NCBI GenBank assembly: GCA_022729315.1
Contig: JALDAF010000003.1
Coordinates: forward strand, 1-41,719
DNA length: 41,719 nucleotides
Direction: 5' to 3'
DNA from: Candidatus Nanohalalkaliarchaeum halalkaliphilum
Lineage (GTDB): Archaea > Nanohalarchaeota > Nanosalinia > Nanosalinales > Nanohalalkaliarchaeaceae
The position numbers were made by a program, and so were the translations under genes. Under the pieces are notes generated by a model, which was not told where the DNA came from, searched no databases, and was given only the letters and a program-made list of their open reading frames with translations. Below are positions 40,006 through 41,719 of this stretch, one piece after another. Each line of letters begins with the position of its first letter. The stretch's first letter is position 1.

Positions 40006-40857
40006 TTACACGCCGGTCTCATTGACCGGTGCCGTGATCTGCCGCGGCTTCATGTGTACCGTGCTATCAAGCCGTTTCCACTGCGTTCCGTCGTGCTGGT
40101 AGATGGCGAGCGTGGACGGTTCCGTGGCTGCGCTGTAGTCGAACGTGATCGTGCCGTCAAACGGAACTGCTGCCGTTTCCGTGCCCACGTCGAGGCCGAG
40201 ACCGCTCACCAGTTTCCGGCCGTCTGGTCCCGGAATCACAAGGGTGTCGTACGGTTCTACTGTCACGGTCGCGTCCTGTGAGGCGTTTACCGTGACTGTG
40301 ATGCCGTCCAGTACGATCCGTGTATCCGCGTGTTTCGGTGCAGGTTCCCGTACCGGTGGCCTGGCCGGGAGCCCGATCCGCGACAGGACGTCCATCCGGA
40401 AGTGGTACGTTCCCGGCGCCGTGTTCAATGCAGTCATGATCTCCGTGTTGAGCGTGTTCCAGGACGGCTGCGTGGTACCGGGTAGCACCGTGGTGTCGTT
40501 GGAGCTGCAGAGGTAGACGCCTTCATACGGGTTCCGGTTCCCGACGTACCGGCAGTCCAGTTCTGCGGTCTGTGACCGTTCAGTGTTCTCCGACAACAGT
40601 GTCGTGGAAAGCGTGAACTCGCCGCCGTTGATACCTTCTGATGACACCGCGGTCAGCACGGTGTATACCGGGAGCGGCTGCCGCACGTGGTTCTCGAACG
40701 CGACCGTCACCTGGTCCGTGTCACCGGCGGTCAGGTTGTTGCCAAAGCCTTCGATGGTTTCGACGTGCCGGATCGGGCCTTCCGGTGTGGGGAGCGCGGT
40801 CGCTGTCACCCCTGCGAACCCTATCAGCAGTACCAGTACGAGCAGCGCACGGTTCAC
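40006..40857 (-). CDS. Secreted protein, unknown; possibly N-terminal half of a longer gene
   Basis: 283 residues: signal peptide MNRALLVLVLLIGFAGVTATA, then a beta-rich exterior with N-glycosylation-like sequons and one Cys pair (LDCRYVGNRNPYEGVYLCSS). An immunoglobulin-like fold is likely. The ATG overlaps the previous stop by four bases (ATGA), so it is in an operon with the gene at 40854. It ends in TAA two codons before an open frame with a thrombospondin-like domain. Confidence 0.72.
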   Translation of the reverse strand: MNRALLVLVLLIGFAGVTATALPTPEGPIRHVETIEGFGNNLTAGDTDQVTVAFENHVRQPLPVYTVLTAVSSEGINGGEFTLSTTLLSENTERSQTAELDCRYVGNRNPYEGVYLCSSNDTTVLPGTTQPSWNTLNTEIMTALNTAPGTYHFRMDVLSRIGLPARPPVREPAPKHADTRIVLDGITVTVNASQDATVTVEPYDTLVIPGPDGRKLVSGLGLDVGTETAAVPFDGTITFDYSAATEPSTLAIYQHDGTQWKRLDSTVHMKPRQITAPVNETGV

Positions 40858-41396
40858 TGTATGTCCACCTCCACGCGTGTCGCCCCGTCCACCTTCACAT
40901 CGTACCGTACGTGGTCCGCACCGGTCCGTTCCTCGAGCTGGTAATAGAAGTGTTCCACGTTCACCGGCTGAATCTCTGCGTCACACTGTGCAGTGTACGT
41001 CTGGTACGTGTCTCCCGTTACCTGTACCCGTTCACTGCACAGGGTGTACGCGCCGGTACTGTTGAAGTGACCGAATGTCATCCGCAGTGGCTCAGAATCT
41101 GTGGTGTTCAGCCGTGCCATGACGGTCAAGTCTGCCGTGATCGGGTAGAAGTCGGGCTCGTCCAGCCGGTCGCTCGAAAACAGTTCCGTGTCGAACGACA
41201 ATCCCTCACTTTCCAGCGTGTACACGGCCGTGTTCTTCGGTGGTGTGTTCACCAGGAGCTGGTTGTCCTCACCGGCGTAGAACGTTGGACCATCGATGGC
41301 GGCCACGCCATGCACCATTCCGTACACCGTGGTGAGCGCTGCGGCTCCGGTGCCGGCCAGCAACAGTATCAGGAGCACTGGCGTGACCCGTTTCAT
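40854..41396 (-). CDS. Secreted protein, unknown
   Basis: 180 residues from ATG 41396 (MKRVTPVLLILLLAGTGAAALT signal peptide). The exterior is beta-rich with one Cys pair (LCSERV and QCDAEI). No ribosome binding site is seen; a TATA-like CATAT is near -33. The longer frame to 41594 is rejected as it runs through the T-arm-like element. First gene of a secreted-protein operon with the two genes after it. Confidence 0.7.
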   Translation of the reverse strand: MKRVTPVLLILLLAGTGAAALTTVYGMVHGVAAIDGPTFYAGEDNQLLVNTPPKNTAVYTLESEGLSFDTELFSSDRLDEPDFYPITADLTVMARLNTTDSEPLRMTFGHFNSTGAYTLCSERVQVTGDTYQTYTAQCDAEIQPVNVEHFYYQLEERTGADHVRYDVKVDGATRVEVDIQ

Positions 41397-41403
41397 GGGG
41401 GAA

Positions 41404-41477
41404 TGCGGCTCCGGGAATCGAACCCGGATATGGGGGGTCGGGGGAAGGGGAGAGAAAAGAGACGCACCAGCGCCGCA
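41404..41477 (-). other. tRNA 3'-end-like fold (T arm plus acceptor)
   Basis: In the minus strand CCGGG-TTCGATT-CCCGG (41427-41411) is a perfect T arm with tRNA T-loop, followed by AGCCGCA (41410-41404). TGCGGC (41477-41472) could pair with GCCGCA to close an acceptor stem at 74 bases, but no D arm or anticodon arm can be found. Possibly a tRNA relic, split-tRNA half or element end. Confidence 0.35.
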
Positions 41478-41498
41478 GTACAGTCCGAAGCTCTCCCT

Positions 41499-41512
41499 AA
41501 AAAGGGAAAAGG
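41499..41512 (-). terminator. T-rich terminator after the partial gene at the right edge
   Basis: In the minus strand, CTTTTCCCTTTTTAG lies about 15 bases after the stop of the rightmost gene, with two T runs typical of archaeal termination. Confidence 0.4.
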
Positions 41513-41526
41513 TGGAGAGGAGCGTT

Positions 41527-41718
41527 TTAGTGCTCCTCCCAGTTGGATGGTCGCAGGTTGGACTCGACCGTGTAGTCATCCGGTGCCAGTGCAATGTCGA
41601 ACTGGTTCAGGATGGCTGCATCGTACGCAGTCCCGGCATCAACAGTGAATTCCTCGCTGTCTTCGTAATAGGTGAAGAGCGTGTCACCGTTGAACCGGAC
41701 GTCGTGGTAGTATAGGTC
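41527..41718 (-). CDS. C-terminal fragment of a protein cut by the window edge
   Basis: 64 codons with stop: DLYYHDVRFNGDTLFTYYED...PSNWEEH. Acidic and beta-like, perhaps from a secreted or periplasmic-side protein. The start lies outside the window. No family recognised. Confidence 0.6.
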   Translation of the reverse strand, partial: DLYYHDVRFNGDTLFTYYEDSEEFTVDAGTAYDAAILNQFDIALAPDDYTVESNLRPSNWEEH

Positions 41719-41719
41719 G

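Noticed and set aside
41404-41477. Complete tRNA gene
   Set aside because: T arm and a possible acceptor exist, but no D arm, no anticodon stem and discriminator T; kept only as a tRNA-like fold.

Overview
The window looks like a chromosomal segment of a small-celled halophilic archaeon, most likely a DPANN lineage such as Nanohaloarchaeota (inference). Archaeal marks are rpl7ae-rps28e-rpl24e, aIF5B, eS6 with aIF2 gamma, the Rpp21-type RNase P subunit, Trm-G10, an archaeal presenilin homologue, class III pilins and an intron-containing tRNA-Val. Proteins are acidic, as expected of a salt-in halophile. Most starts lie 25-30 bases after an A/T-rich TATA-like box with no ribosome binding site, so leaderless transcription dominates; Shine-Dalgarno sites occur mainly inside operons or after short leaders. 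No rRNA, CRISPR array or insertion sequence was seen.

Layout. 1-3485 (-): a four-gene pilin-like operon ending in a large cell-surface protein. 3592-7731: SPOUT methyltransferase, SDR-like protein, small membrane and metalloprotease-like proteins, ndk and a Nudix hydrolase. 7911-10127: a HerA/FtsK-like ATPase. 10186-12608: tRNA-Val with an 86-base intron, followed by a run of partial copies of its 3' end, one unrecognised 585-residue gene and a further degraded copy beyond it, which I read as a small tRNA-anchored island. 12766-20966: four RimK-like ATP-grasp proteins (one apparently dead), an AstE/M14-like hydrolase, a DUF1704 (MATCAP-like) metallopeptidase, a Vms1-like protein and an MscS channel with a C39-like tail. 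21021-22658: eS6 and aIF2 gamma. 22804-27073: a second MscS channel, TrkH, two twin pilins and TrkA. 27091-31125: two tiny membrane proteins, a kinase-like protein, aIF5B and ribosomal proteins. 31256-41718: disordered coiled-coil protein, GluRS, secreted metalloprotease, TrxR-like flavoprotein, RNase P subunit, presenilin-like protease, Trm-G10 and a secreted-protein operon including a thrombospondin type 1 module.

How genes may work together. The 12.8-19.4 kb cluster puts amide-ligating ATP-grasp enzymes beside two zinc hydrolase families able to remove C-terminal or side-chain groups. The same three enzyme classes write and erase the eukaryotic tubulin code (TTL/TTLL ligases, MATCAP, M14 CCP peptidases). 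I propose an add/remove peptide-tagging system. MscS channels and TrkH/TrkA form an osmotic and potassium module suited to a salt-in halophile. Several divergent gene pairs appear to share one near-palindromic TATA box.
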